Counted from the stretch's first letter, positions 35,648 through 44,944 are shown. The stretch: DNA of 64,000 bases from Oscillospiraceae bacterium (GCA_017472965.1 JAFUNR010000021.1:54318-118317); one strand, 5' to 3'. Numbers and translations are program-made. The notes: generated from the letters alone by a model not told the origin.

Positions 35648-36538
35648 TCAGCCGACCGCAAACGGGCCGCGGTTTTCGGGCTTCAGCACAAACACCGGTG
35701 CAAAGCTGCGGCGCAGCTCTTCTGCGGCGGCTTCGGCGGCGGATTTATCCGTAAAGATACCGTAGGTCACCGCGCCGGTTCCGGTGAGCAGTGCGGCAGC
35801 GGCACCATGAGCGCGGAGTGTATCCAGAATGCTCTGCGTTTCTCCGGTGGCGCAGGCTGTCTGCAGTGCGTTGCCTGCATTTTTGCACAGAGCCGCAAGA
35901 TCCTGCGCAGCCAGTGCGGCGGCACAGGCATCCACATCCGGATGGAACGGGGAACCGTACTGATCGTAACGGGCAAAGCCCTGCGGTGTGCTGGAGCCGG
36001 TGTGCGGCATCACCGCCACCAGCAGACAGTGCGGCAGCGGCGCGATGGGGGTCACACGTTCGCCGCGTCCCTGCACACGGGCGGTGCCGCCCACAATACA
36101 GAACGGCACATCGCTGCCCAGCTTCTCGCCCATACGGCACAGCTGTTCCCGGGTCAGCCCCGCATCAAACAGCAGATTCATGCCCACCAGCACACCGGCG
36201 GCATCGGCGCTGCCGCCCGCCATGCCCGCCTGCGAGGGAACCGCCTTGGTGACGGTGAGGAACACGCCCGCCCCGATGCCGGTCTCATCCAGAAACAGCC
36301 GGGCGGCTCGCCATGCCAGATTGCGGGAATCGGTGGGGATATCCGCCGCAAGGCTGCCGTCCGCAGCGCGGCATTCCATGGCAAGCTCGCCGGCGGGGCG
36401 TTTTTCAATGGTGACCGTCTCATACAGGGTGACCGCCTGCATGATCATATCCAGCTCGTGAAAACCGCCGGGCAGCAGCCCGCAGACCTCCAGCGCCAGA
36501 TTTACCTTGGCAGGGGCATGAATGGTGATGCGCTCCAT
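35648..36538 (-). CDS. ispE: 4-diphosphocytidyl-2-C-methyl-D-erythritol kinase
   Basis: This 296-aa GHMP kinase carries out the ATP-dependent 2-phosphorylation in the MEP isoprenoid pathway. It has the substrate-binding start APAKVNLALEV (8-18) and the GHMP ATP loop PSQAGMAGGSADAAG (101-115), plus the C-terminal LTGTGAVTYGIF. The start is the ATG after GGAGCAATGTC. Gaps to its operon neighbours are only 31 and 39 bases. An essential housekeeping gene placed between a GH2 and a GH36-like gene is unusual and suggests it is co-transcribed with glycan genes or has an internal promoter. Confidence 0.94.
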   Translation of the reverse strand: MERITIHAPAKVNLALEVCGLLPGGFHELDMIMQAVTLYETVTIEKRPAGELAMECRAADGSLAADIPTDSRNLAWRAARLFLDETGIGAGVFLTVTKAVPSQAGMAGGSADAAGVLVGMNLLFDAGLTREQLCRMGEKLGSDVPFCIVGGTARVQGRGERVTPIAPLPHCLLVAVMPHTGSSTPQGFARYDQYGSPFHPDVDACAAALAAQDLAALCKNAGNALQTACATGETQSILDTLRAHGAAAALLTGTGAVTYGIFTDKSAAEAAAEELRRSFAPVFVLKPENRGPFAVG

Positions 36539-36577
36539 GACATTGCTCCTTTTTCCGGCACTGTACACCGGATGTTT

Positions 36578-39283
36578 TTATTTTTTCAGCGCCTGCTCCA
36601 GCTGCTCCGGCGTGACGCTGCACACCGGCGCAAAGGCGGGCGAGTCCATGTAATCCAGCAGCCGGTCAAAAACGTACTGTACCTCGGGATGGCAGAGATT
36701 TTTCTTTTCAAAATGCAGCGTGGAGACCAGCACCGCACCCTTTCCGTAACGGAACTCGAACAGATAGCCGCGCCGCTCCAGATCTTTGCCCAGACCGTAC
36801 ACGATGGGCGTAACGGCAAAACCCAGCTTTTCCAGATCGACGGCGTGACGCTGCTCCACCAGATGGAACCAGTTCAACCCCCAGCACGCTCCGTGCGGAA
36901 CAGCCGCCAGCGCCGGATGGTCCTCCAGCACATTGGCCGTCTGGGTGTTGTTGCTGCGGTTGATGTAGAAGAACTCCTCCTGCATCCACCAGCAGGATTT
37001 GAAGGCGTTGCCGGTGACGGTATGCACAAAGGTATCCGGCTGCGCCAGCAGCAGCATCCGCGCACCGGCGTGCACCGCTTCCAGCATACCGCCCATCAGA
37101 TATCCGGTAACCAGCAGGTTTTCGCCCAGATCCATGGGAATGGTGAAATGCCGCACCATACGGTGCTGGCTTTCCACCAGATGCCGTGCAAGATAGTGGA
37201 TGAACACCTCCCGCTGCGAGGGCCGGCGCAGGACTTCCGGCGCGGGGTAAACCCACAGCTCCCAGCTGTTTTCCAGCACGGCTTCCCCGTGCTCCAGCCG
37301 GGCGGACAGGGTGTATTTTTCACCGGTGTCGACTGCAGGCAGCTTCAGAACCCAGTCCGTCAGCGGCAGCAGCCCATGTCCCTCGGCATCCACCGTCAGC
37401 GTCTGCTGTGCATACACGCCCCTGCATCCGCGCAGGGTCAGGGTAAGCTGTGCGCCCGGCCAATCCTGCGGTTCGAACCGGGACAGCCGGATGCGGCAGG
37501 TGATGCGCCCGGCCGCGGAAAAGCAGTACCGGTCGGTATCCCACAGCAGCATGGAGGAGGCGTTGAGGGCGGAAAATTCCTGCGCGGTGAACGCCTTATC
37601 CCCGAAGAACTGATCCAACAGGCCCTGCGTGGTATCGTAGAAATCCACAATGGTCCAGATGTGATAACCCCGTACCGGCGCGGCAAGACGGGCTTTTTCC
37701 AGCGCCAGCTTGTAGCACAGCTTCTGCAGCGCCAGCGCATTTTCCGCGGCGCGCTCATACAGCGGCAGCCGGCCGGCGGCCTGCAGCTTTTCCGCCCAGC
37801 TCTTCCACAGTGCCGGAGCATTGACAGCGCCCTCGTATCTGGCCAGATCGTGAATGGACGGCAGGGTGCAGTAGTTGCACATCTCGTGCACCAGCGTGGG
37901 CTTGCCGAAATCGTCCCTGTCATACAGGTCGGCATATTCATCCAGCGGCAGCACATCGGTATACTCCACATGGCAGACACTGACAAAAGGATAATTGGGG
38001 TCGTCGGCCACCTCGCGGGCCATCCAGCGCCCGTCGGTGGGCACGGCCGGACGGTACGGATCCAGCCGGTGCGCGGCTTCGATGATGCGGTCCTCAAAGA
38101 AATAGCCCCATTCCATCTCGTTGCCGCCGCACCACGCCATCACGCTGGGATGGCTGCGATGCTCCGTCACCAGTGCCTCCCACTCGGCAAGGAAAAGCTG
38201 CGCTGCCTCCTCTGTGAGCCATCCCACCGGAATGTTGGCAAAGGCAAGCTCCGGCTGGATGAGCAGCCCCAGCTCATCCGCCGCCTCGAAATACGGCTCG
38301 AACGGAAAATGGCTGTGGCAGCGCACCGCATTGAAGCCATAGGCCTTTGCCCGCTGCAGGCCGTGGTAGTAAAAGCTTTTGTCCGTGGCGCTGGGCTGCG
38401 CCGTCATGGGCCAGACGAAATCGTCGCCGTATCCCCGCAGGAAATACGGGTGGCCATTGAGATAAAAATCCTTTCCGCGGACGGTAAAATGCTTGAAGCC
38501 GGTGCGCTGTGTCAGCACATCCTGCCCTGCTTCGGTTTTCACACACGCCGTCACGGTGTACAGCGCGGGCGATTCCGGACTCCACAGGGAAAGGCCCTTC
38601 GCATCAAACCGGCAGTGCAGCATCCGGCTGTCCGTCGCGGCACAGGTCTCCAGCACCGTCTGCCGCACCACCTGTCCGTCGGCCTCGGCGATCGTCACCT
38701 CCACCGTGCAGGGGCACGCGGTGCCGGTGCTGTTGACAAGCATCAGCTGCGTCTCCACTGCATCCAGCTCCGGCGTCAACGCGGCGTACATTGCTTCCGC
38801 ACACACCGGCCGGCGCAGCTGCAGGGTCACCGGCTCGTAAATGCCGGCAAACCGCATCTGCGGCATGCCGAAGATGGTGGGACCTGGCAGCATCAGATCG
38901 TTCTCCCTGCACACATCGTCCGCACACACGGCAACGGTATTTTCGCCTTCGTGCACAAAGGCAGTCACATCTGCCTCAAAGGCGGACTGATACCCTTCGT
39001 GCCGTAGCGCAAGGCTGCCGTTGACATACACATCGGCATAACGGTACACGCCGCCAAAGCGCAGCACCGCGCGCTTTGGCGCCTGCTGTGCCGAAAGTGA
39101 AAAGCTGCGTTTATACCATGCTTTGCCGTGATAATCCCCGTGGTTTCCTTCCAGCAGCCAGCCGCCGGGAACCTTCAGTTCCTCCGCAAAGGGCACCTCT
39201 CCCGCATACCAGCCCTGCTGTGCGCCTATGCCTTCCGGATCCGTCCGAAACGCCCACAGGCCGTTGAGCGAAAGGATCTCCAT
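36578..39283 (-). CDS. GH2 family glycoside hydrolase (901 aa)
   Basis: The domains in order are a jelly roll (about 1-165; YHGKAWYKRSF, DVYVNG), an Ig-like domain (about 170-265), a TIM barrel (about 270-560) and a C-terminal region of about 330 residues. The acid/base is the Glu of WCGGNEMEWGY (NE motif) and the nucleophile is probably the Glu in LVHEMCNY. The C-terminal part contains a glutamine-amidotransferase-like segment (GLNWFHLVEQRHAVD) more typical of large GH2 enzymes acting on complex glycans. No signal peptide. The gene begins 14 bases after the upstream propeller gene. Beta-galactosidase or beta-glucuronidase activity is possible; specificity unknown. Confidence 0.83.
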   Translation of the reverse strand: MEILSLNGLWAFRTDPEGIGAQQGWYAGEVPFAEELKVPGGWLLEGNHGDYHGKAWYKRSFSLSAQQAPKRAVLRFGGVYRYADVYVNGSLALRHEGYQSAFEADVTAFVHEGENTVAVCADDVCRENDLMLPGPTIFGMPQMRFAGIYEPVTLQLRRPVCAEAMYAALTPELDAVETQLMLVNSTGTACPCTVEVTIAEADGQVVRQTVLETCAATDSRMLHCRFDAKGLSLWSPESPALYTVTACVKTEAGQDVLTQRTGFKHFTVRGKDFYLNGHPYFLRGYGDDFVWPMTAQPSATDKSFYYHGLQRAKAYGFNAVRCHSHFPFEPYFEAADELGLLIQPELAFANIPVGWLTEEAAQLFLAEWEALVTEHRSHPSVMAWCGGNEMEWGYFFEDRIIEAAHRLDPYRPAVPTDGRWMAREVADDPNYPFVSVCHVEYTDVLPLDEYADLYDRDDFGKPTLVHEMCNYCTLPSIHDLARYEGAVNAPALWKSWAEKLQAAGRLPLYERAAENALALQKLCYKLALEKARLAAPVRGYHIWTIVDFYDTTQGLLDQFFGDKAFTAQEFSALNASSMLLWDTDRYCFSAAGRITCRIRLSRFEPQDWPGAQLTLTLRGCRGVYAQQTLTVDAEGHGLLPLTDWVLKLPAVDTGEKYTLSARLEHGEAVLENSWELWVYPAPEVLRRPSQREVFIHYLARHLVESQHRMVRHFTIPMDLGENLLVTGYLMGGMLEAVHAGARMLLLAQPDTFVHTVTGNAFKSCWWMQEEFFYINRSNNTQTANVLEDHPALAAVPHGACWGLNWFHLVEQRHAVDLEKLGFAVTPIVYGLGKDLERRGYLFEFRYGKGAVLVSTLHFEKKNLCHPEVQYVFDRLLDYMDSPAFAPVCSVTPEQLEQALKK

Positions 39284-39297
39284 ACCGTATCCTCCCT

Positions 39298-40272
39298 TTA
39301 ATCAAAAAAGTTTTCCAGCAGCTGCTGGATGCTGCCGTCATATTCCGCTTCGGCGATGTTGTAAAAGCCCAGCTGATCGCCGGTGTTGTAGTTGATGACG
39401 GTTTTGCCGCCGAACTCGCAGAAGTCCACATCGCTGTTGTTGCAGTTGTAGTGGACGGCGATCTCCGCTGCCAGCTCCGGGGAGATCTCCACCGCATTTT
39501 CCGCCACGGTCATATCCTCATTGGAGGGCATGAGGAACGGGTTGTACTTGCCGATCTCCCAGTGCAGCAGGTCCTTTGTACGGTAGATGAAGTTGGTGTA
39601 GATCATATCGTGGATGCCGGTGACGCTGATGAGGTAGTAGTACCCGTTGCACCAGTGCAGCTTGGGGCCGCCGCCGTAGCGCTTCCACGGGTAACCGGTT
39701 TCGGCGGGCAGAAACTCCCACTGCACAAGATCCGGTGAGACGGCAAAAAAGAAGGTGAAAGGGTGTGCACCCGCCGCTTCCTCCGGCAGATTGGATTCCA
39801 TCAGCATCACGTATTTTTCGCCGTCATGGACGATGGAGGTATTGAAATACCGCCAGCCTTCCCGCTGCAGCAGCACACGCTGGCTCCAGTGGGTAAGGTC
39901 ATCCGTTTCAAACAGGATGACCGTATCGCCGCCGTACCAGCCGGAGGTGGGATCGATGCGGATGGCGGTGACGCACACCCGCTCATTTTCCACATAGGCG
40001 GCGCAGTAATAATGCCCGTGTCCAAAGCGGGAGACCACCGCACCGGTTTCGGCATCCCGGATGATGAAGTGTATATGCGCCATCGCCTGTGCGGGCGGCA
40101 CGGCGCCGCGGGTGACATCCACCAGCTCCAGCCGGTACAGCCGCCCGTGCCACACAAACGGCGTGCTTTCGCCGTAGGGGGACACGACGCCTTTTTTTAC
40201 GATTTTGGGGTACCCCTTGTTCATCCGGCTGCCCGGATAATAGCTGCTGGTCTCAACGGTGATGTTTTCCAT
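39298..40272 (-). CDS. five-bladed beta-propeller glycosidase-like protein
   Basis: This 324-aa protein has repeated propeller blades with characteristic phrases such as STPFVWHGRLYRLE, DPTSGWYGGDTVILFETDDL, RYFNTSIVHDGEKYVMLMES and TKDLLHWEIGKYNP, as in GH43/GH130-like proteins. The motif DSVGTD-like catalytic triplet was not identified with certainty. There is no signal peptide. The start is the ATG preceded by AAGAGAGAC; the frame extends 49 codons upstream over the promoter. It is the first gene of the four-gene operon ending with the GH36-like gene and has a near-consensus promoter. Confidence 0.7.
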   Translation of the reverse strand: MENITVETSSYYPGSRMNKGYPKIVKKGVVSPYGESTPFVWHGRLYRLELVDVTRGAVPPAQAMAHIHFIIRDAETGAVVSRFGHGHYYCAAYVENERVCVTAIRIDPTSGWYGGDTVILFETDDLTHWSQRVLLQREGWRYFNTSIVHDGEKYVMLMESNLPEEAAGAHPFTFFFAVSPDLVQWEFLPAETGYPWKRYGGGPKLHWCNGYYYLISVTGIHDMIYTNFIYRTKDLLHWEIGKYNPFLMPSNEDMTVAENAVEISPELAAEIAVHYNCNNSDVDFCEFGGKTVINYNTGDQLGFYNIAEAEYDGSIQQLLENFFD

Positions 40273-40345
40273 CGCTTGTCTCTCTTTTCTGCCGCCGCAC
40301 GGCACACACACCCTGCCGATACCGCTGCGCAAACTCTTTTCTTTA

Positions 40346-40374
40346 ACTATAAAGGTCTTTTTGAGCGGTGTCAA
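40346..40374 (-). promoter_or_regulatory. promoter of propeller-GH2-ispE-GH36 operon
   Basis: Minus strand perfect TTGACA (40369-40374), 17-base spacer, TATAGT (40346-40351), about 75 bases ahead of the first gene. Confidence 0.85.
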
Positions 40375-40472
40375 GCGGAAAACACGCATAATGCTGCGCG
40401 GGCGGGGCATACTGCTCACAAGGACGCCGTCTGTTTGCGGGCGGCCCCATTTCTGTCAAAGGAGGAAAACGT

Positions 40473-40694
40473 ATGTCGGTCTTTTACAAGATCTGTCTGG
40501 CACTGATCATCATCGGCGGCATCAACTGGGGTCTGGTAGGCCTGTTTGATTTCAATCTGGTCAACTGGATCTGCGGCGGGTTCAACTGGTTCTCCCGCAT
40601 CATCTATATTCTTGTGGGTGCGGGCGCCGTATGCGCCATTCCCACCCTGTTCGCCCCGGATATCACCCCCGGCGACGGACAGAGCCGCAGCTGA
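40473..40694 (+). CDS. DUF378 family small membrane protein
   Basis: This 73-aa protein has two hydrophobic helices (about 7-26 and 40-60) and the family signature GGINWGLVGLF followed by NLVNWICGG. DUF378 proteins are small inner-membrane proteins of unknown function widespread in Firmicutes. AAAGGAGGA is 8 bases before the ATG. It stands alone between the propeller operon (divergent) and a terminator. Confidence 0.88.
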   Translation: MSVFYKICLALIIIGGINWGLVGLFDFNLVNWICGGFNWFSRIIYILVGAGAVCAIPTLFAPDITPGDGQSRS

Positions 40695-40784
40695 CCGGAA
40701 TGTCTCTGCCTTTGCCGCGTGCGGCGGGCAGCAGCTGTTTGCTGCAGCGGCCCTGTGCATATCTGCGGCGGGCAGCTGCATAAA

Positions 40785-40822
40785 GAAAAGGGAGCGGCCT
40801 GTGCAGACTGCTCCCTTTTCGC
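40785..40822. terminator. terminator of DUF378 gene
   Basis: GAAAAGGGAGC (40785-40795) pairs with GCTCCCTTTTC (40810-40820); T-runs are present on both strands, so it also serves the convergent gene at 40842. Confidence 0.85.
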
Positions 40823-40841
40823 TTCGTTCAGCAAGCGCTGG

Positions 40842-41267
40842 TTACTTCTTTTTCCCGTTTTTGGAGTGCTTCTTTTTGTTTTTTTCTCGGGAGGGCCTGT
40901 GCCCGGACTCTTTTTCTTCCGTGTTCTCCGCAGCTGCGGCGGCCTCCTGTGCGGCATCGTCATACAGCTTCGGCGTATCGCTTTCGCTGATGGTCAGCAC
41001 CACACCGGAGCTGCTGCGCACGGCATTCTTTTTTGCCTTGCTGCGGCGCACGATGTCGCGGATGGCATCAACAATGTAGCCGAGCACACACCACACATAC
41101 AGGATGACCGTCACCCATGCCAGCACCTTGAAGCAAACATCCATCACCTGCTCCACAGTGGCGCCCAGCAGACTCTCGGCGACAAAATACTCCTGCGCCG
41201 TCTGCAGCACCAGCAGACAGGCCATGCACACAACGGTGGCGAGAAAGAAACGGAACAAGGTCTTCAT
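40842..41267 (-). CDS. small membrane protein with charged C-terminal tail
   Basis: This 141-aa protein has two transmembrane helices (about 5-22 and 46-68) and a long hydrophilic tail that ends in a very basic Lys-rich stretch (KKKHSKNGKKK). No family was recognised. It starts 36 bases after upp on the same strand, so it is probably the last gene of the tsaE-tsaB-rpiB-upp transcript. The basic tail would face the cytoplasm and could bind nucleic acid or acidic lipids, but this is speculative. Confidence 0.65.
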   Translation of the reverse strand: MKTLFRFFLATVVCMACLLVLQTAQEYFVAESLLGATVEQVMDVCFKVLAWVTVILYVWCVLGYIVDAIRDIVRRSKAKKNAVRSSSGVVLTISESDTPKLYDDAAQEAAAAAENTEEKESGHRPSREKNKKKHSKNGKKK

Positions 41268-41303
41268 GGCAATGCCTCCAACTGTTTGATGGGGATGCGC
41301 TTT

Positions 41304-41933
41304 TTATTTTGTGCCGAAGATACGGTCGCCGGCATCGCCCAGGCCGGGCACGATGTAGCCGTGCTCATTCAGGCAGTCATCCATCTGGCCGATGTAGACA
41401 TCCACATCGGGATGGGCCTGCTGCAGCTTCTCCACACCCTGCGGAGCGGCGATGATGCAGATGAACTTGATGTGTTTGGCGCCGCGCTTTTTGATCTGGG
41501 TGATGGCATCCACAGCGCTGCCGCCGGTGGCCAGCATGGGATCCAGCACGATGACCTCACGCTCATGGATATCGGCAGGCAGCTTGCAGTAATATTCCAC
41601 CGGTTCCAGCGTTTCCTCATTGCGGTACAGGCCGATGTGACCGATCTTGGCCGCAGGCAGCAAGGTGAGCATACCGTCCACCATACCCAGACCTGCGCGC
41701 AGAATGGGCACCAGCGCCAGCTTGCGGCCGGCCAGCACGGGCTGACTGGTGACGGTCAGCGGGGTCTCGATCTCCACATTCTCAGTGGGCAGATCGCGGG
41801 TGGCCTCGTAGCACAGCAGGGTGGCGATCTCACTGACCAGTTCCTTGAATTCCTTGGTGCCGGTGTTCTTGTCGCGCAGATGGCTGATCTTGTGCTTTAC
41901 CAGGGGATGTTCAGCAACAAACAGGGTACTCAT
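41304..41933 (-). CDS. upp: uracil phosphoribosyltransferase
   Basis: This 209-aa enzyme converts uracil and PRPP to UMP in pyrimidine salvage. The PRPP-binding motif [14 protein letters not shown] and the uracil-binding C-terminal [17 protein letters not shown] are both present, and the length equals that of typical bacterial Upp. AAAGGAGAAAT precedes the ATG. It lies in a minus-strand series after rpiB (73-base gap), an arrangement common in Firmicutes, where upp often follows rpiB. Confidence 0.97.
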   Translation of the reverse strand: MSTLFVAEHPLVKHKISHLRDKNTGTKEFKELVSEIATLLCYEATRDLPTENVEIETPLTVTSQPVLAGRKLALVPILRAGLGMVDGMLTLLPAAKIGHIGLYRNEETLEPVEYYCKLPADIHEREVIVLDPMLATGGSAVDAITQIKKRGAKHIKFICIIAAPQGVEKLQQAHPDVDVYIGQMDDCLNEHGYIVPGLGDAGDRIFGTK

Positions 41934-42006
41934 AACAGATTTCTCCTTTTTCTTTTAATGCGAATTCGGTTATATGAATGACTTCCGTAACTGCCGATAA
42001 AACCGA

Positions 42007-42447
42007 TCAGCCCTCCAGCGCGGTGAGCTTATCCACGCGGCGCTGATGCCGCTCGCCGCCCTCGAAGGGGGTATCAAGGAACAGATCCACCAGCTCACAG
42101 GCAAGACCGGGGCCGACAACACGACCGCCCAGACACAGGGCGTTGGCATCGTTGTGCAGGCGGGTATACTTGGCGCTGAAGCCGTCGGAGCAGCAGCAGG
42201 CGCGGATCCCCTTCATGCGGTTGGCTGCCATGCTGATGCCCACACCGGTGCCGCAGAAAAGCAGGGCGAAATCACACTCGCCGCTCTGCACCGCTTTGCA
42301 GGGGGGTACCGCCATATCGGGATAATCGATGCTGGCAGGGGAATCGGTGCCGAAATCCACATAGGGGATGCCCCGGCCGTCCAGATGCTTTTTGATCTCT
42401 TCCTTCAGTTCGTATCCGCCGTGATCGGCGCCCAGTGCGATTTTCAT
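42007..42447 (-). CDS. rpiB: ribose-5-phosphate isomerase B
   Basis: This 146-aa RpiB/LacAB-type isomerase interconverts ribose-5-P and ribulose-5-P. MKIALGADHGGYELK is the canonical start, and the active-site Cys lies in LLFCGTGVGISMAANR. The start is the ATG with AAAGGAGAAC upstream; the open frame continues 23 codons further without a signal. It is followed by upp. It differs from the galactose-specific LacA/LacB by having no paired subunit. Confidence 0.95.
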   Translation of the reverse strand: MKIALGADHGGYELKEEIKKHLDGRGIPYVDFGTDSPASIDYPDMAVPPCKAVQSGECDFALLFCGTGVGISMAANRMKGIRACCCSDGFSAKYTRLHNDANALCLGGRVVGPGLACELVDLFLDTPFEGGERHQRRVDKLTALEG

Positions 42448-42519
42448 TGCTTGTTCTCCTTTGATCTGTGCCCGGTTCGGGTCATTCTTATGGGATATCG
42501 CTTTACTTCGTCCCACATT

Positions 42520-43266
42520 TTATACTGTTCTGTTTTTTTCTGCTGCTGCCTCGCGCTCGGCACGCTCCCGCTCCGCCTGACACAGCCGGTGGTAATCCGG
42601 CCGCAGTTCTCCTGCCGGCAAGGCAAGGCCCTGTGCCGCCTGCTGTTCCCCGATGCGCGCGGCTGCAGCCGCTGCGCGGGTGCGGATATCGGCGTCGGCC
42701 AGATGTACATGGTCGCCGGCATTGGCTCGCTTCAGCCACGCGGCATGGCACAGATGTGCGCCGTCGCCTGCCAGCGTGACGGTTTTGCCGGGATGCTGCG
42801 CACACCACGCGGCTGCAAATTCCACAGCGGCAGCGGCACTTTCGGCGGTATCGTCCCGCAGGCGGGTCAGCGTGCCGTCGGCACTTTTTTCAAAGGCGGC
42901 GGTATATACCTCACCCCGGCGGGCATCCATAGCCGGTACGATCAGACCGGCGGCATCCACGCTTTCGACCAGCGCATGCAGAGTGGATACCGGCACGCAG
43001 GGAGTGCTGTTTGCGGCGGCAAGCCCCTTGACCAGCGCCATGCCGATGCGCAGACCGGTAAAGCTGCCCGGTCCGGCGGTGACGGCAAAGACATCCACCT
43101 GCAATGGGGCGATACGCACGGCACGCAGTGCCGCATCGGTCAATTCCAGCAGCGTTTCACTGTGGGTAAATCCGGTGCCAAGCCAGCTCTCATAGAGCAG
43201 CGCTCCATCCTGCCGCACGGCGACTCCGGCGGTTTTTGCCGAGGAATCAATGCCCACGACGATCAT
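42520..43266 (-). CDS. tsaB: tRNA threonylcarbamoyladenosine biosynthesis protein TsaB
   Basis: This 248-aa ASKHA-fold protein is part of the TsaB-TsaD-TsaE complex that makes t6A37 in ANN-decoding tRNAs. It has VGIDSSAKTAGVAV at the start, the conserved FAVTAGPGSFTGLRIGM (about 60-76) and PAMDARRGEVYTAAF. The TsaE stop and TsaB start overlap as ATGA, showing translational coupling. The C-terminus is Arg/Glu-rich. No tsaD is visible in the window. Confidence 0.95.
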   Translation of the reverse strand: MIVVGIDSSAKTAGVAVRQDGALLYESWLGTGFTHSETLLELTDAALRAVRIAPLQVDVFAVTAGPGSFTGLRIGMALVKGLAAANSTPCVPVSTLHALVESVDAAGLIVPAMDARRGEVYTAAFEKSADGTLTRLRDDTAESAAAAVEFAAAWCAQHPGKTVTLAGDGAHLCHAAWLKRANAGDHVHLADADIRTRAAAAAARIGEQQAAQGLALPAGELRPDYHRLCQAERERAEREAAAEKNRTV

Positions 43267-43685
43267 ACGCTCTCCACCCCTTCCACAGTGATACGGCGGC
43301 GCTGCTCATCCAGTGCCTCCAGCGTAACGGTCACATCCGGCGCACCGGTCAGCGCTTCCACATTTTCGCTCCATTCCGCTGCGACCACCGCGCCGGCATC
43401 CAGATAGTCAAAAAAGCCGGTGGTCTCCAGATCGTCCCGGCTGCTGATGCGGTACATATCGAAATGTGCCAGCGGCCGCGGTCCGCGGTAATAGTTGACA
43501 ATGGAAAAGGTGGGGCTGGAAACCTCGTCCACACATCCCAGCCCTCTGGCAAGACCGTGGCAGAAGGTGGTCTTGCCCACGCCCAGACCGCCGCGGAAAG
43601 CAAGATAGGTGCCGCCCGGCAGCTTCGCTGCCAGCGCTTCGGCAAAGGCCTGTGTCTCGGCAGGCGACGCGGTGATGACCGTCAT
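43263..43685 (-). CDS. tsaE: tRNA threonylcarbamoyladenosine biosynthesis ATPase TsaE
   Basis: This 140-aa P-loop ATPase has Walker A GGLGVGKTT (32-40), the SPTFSIVNYY motif and the Walker B-like HFDMYRIS. It supports the t6A-forming TsaBD complex. It is the first gene of the tsaE-tsaB-rpiB-upp series and has its own promoter divergent from rodA/ftsW. Length and motifs are fully canonical. Confidence 0.95.
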   Translation of the reverse strand: MTVITASPAETQAFAEALAAKLPGGTYLAFRGGLGVGKTTFCHGLARGLGCVDEVSSPTFSIVNYYRGPRPLAHFDMYRISSRDDLETTGFFDYLDAGAVVAAEWSENVEALTGAPDVTVTLEALDEQRRRITVEGVESV

Positions 43686-43716
43686 GGTAAACTCCCCTTT
43701 TTCCCCATTTTAATCA

Positions 43717-43745
43717 AGTATACCACATTCTTCTTTTCACGGCAA
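43717..43745 (-). promoter_or_regulatory. promoter of tsaE operon
   Basis: Minus strand TTGCCG (43740-43745), 17-base spacer ending TGG (extended -10), TATACT (43717-43722). Its -35 abuts the -35 of the opposing rodA/ftsW promoter, so the two probably compete for RNA polymerase. Confidence 0.75.
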
Positions 43746-43762
43746 CAAAAATGTGTTATACT
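43734..43762 (+). promoter_or_regulatory. promoter of rodA/ftsW gene
   Basis: TTTTCA (43734-43739), 17-base spacer ending TGT (extended -10), TATACT (43757-43762). It overlaps the tsaE promoter. Confidence 0.7.
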
Positions 43763-43804
43763 ACCATCGTACACTTGAAATTTCCGCAAAAGGAGGTGGA
43801 CGCT

Positions 43805-44944
43805 TTGAGCCGCCTTTTGAAAAAAATGCTGTTGGGGACCGACTGGTTCTATCTGCTGCTGTGCATAATCTGCTCGGCCCTCTCTGTGGCGGCACTGGCG
43901 TCCTGGTGCATCTTTCTGCAGAGCAATCCCGCCGACAAGGTGGATTTCCATGTGGCGGTGGTACAGGCGGTTGCTGCCGGACTGGGACTTATCTGCGCAT
44001 TGGTGATCTCCTATATGGATTATCATACCATCGCACAGCTGTGGCCGCTGCATGCGGCAGCCAGCTGGCTGCTGGTGGGCGCCACCTTTATCTGGGGCTA
44101 CAATCCGCTAGACACCACCAACCGCGCCTGGCTGGAACTGCCCGCCGGTCTTTCGTTGCAGCCTTCGGAGCTTGCCAAGATCAGCTTTATCATCACCTTT
44201 GCGCTGCATCTTTCCAAGGTGAAGGAGGATGTGAACCGGCCCGGCCAGCTGGCGCTGGTGATTGCACATCTGGCTGCGCCGGCGCTGGTCATTCACCTGC
44301 AGGGTGACGACGGCACCATGCTGGTGTTTGCGATCGTAGGCCTGTGTATGCTGTTCGCTGCCGGTCTGAGCTATAAATACATTCTGGCCGGCATGGGTGT
44401 GCTGGCCGCTGCCGTGCCCTTTGCGTGGCCGCGGCTGGATCCCTACCAGCAGGACCGCATCATCGCGCTGTTCCGGCAGGAAGATCCGGAATACGCCGAG
44501 ATCCTGTACCAGCAGCTGCGGGGAGCCATCTCCATCGGTGCAGGCCAGATCACCGGCAGAGGACTTTTCTCCGGTGAGCATCATTATGTACCGCTGGCTT
44601 ACAACGACTTCATCTTCTCCTACATCAGCGAATGTCTGGGCTTTCTGGGCAGCATCGGCGTGCTGGTGCTGCTGGGGGCGCTGTGCCTGCGCACGATGAA
44701 CACCGGTCTGCGCGCCGCAGACGATCTGGGCGGACTGATCTGCGTGGGTGTTTTCGGTGTGCTTCTGGCGCAGACCGTCATCAATGTGGGCATGAATCTG
44801 ACCCTGATGCCGGTCATCGGCGTGACGCTGCCGTTTTTCTCCGGCGGCGGCACCAGTGTGGTGATGCTGTACCTGTGCATCGGCGTGGTGCTGAGCGTTT
44901 TCCGCCACCGCCCGCGCGATCTGTTTGAGCGGCGCAGCTTCTGA
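43805..44944 (+). CDS. FtsW/RodA/SpoVE family peptidoglycan polymerase
   Basis: This 379-aa SEDS protein has about ten transmembrane helices and the family motifs NRAWLELPAGLSLQPSELAK and, near the end, TLPFFSGGGTSVV. SEDS proteins polymerise lipid II into glycan strands with a partner class-B PBP; none is adjacent here. The predicted start is TTG at 43805 because AAAGGAGG lies 8 bases upstream; the GTG at 43796 overlaps that site, and the ATG far upstream is within the promoter. RodA versus FtsW/SpoVE cannot be decided from sequence inspection. Followed by repeat copy B. Confidence 0.9.
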   Translation: MSRLLKKMLLGTDWFYLLLCIICSALSVAALASWCIFLQSNPADKVDFHVAVVQAVAAGLGLICALVISYMDYHTIAQLWPLHAAASWLLVGATFIWGYNPLDTTNRAWLELPAGLSLQPSELAKISFIITFALHLSKVKEDVNRPGQLALVIAHLAAPALVIHLQGDDGTMLVFAIVGLCMLFAAGLSYKYILAGMGVLAAAVPFAWPRLDPYQQDRIIALFRQEDPEYAEILYQQLRGAISIGAGQITGRGLFSGEHHYVPLAYNDFIFSYISECLGFLGSIGVLVLLGALCLRTMNTGLRAADDLGGLICVGVFGVLLAQTVINVGMNLTLMPVIGVTLPFFSGGGTSVVMLYLCIGVVLSVFRHRPRDLFERRSF

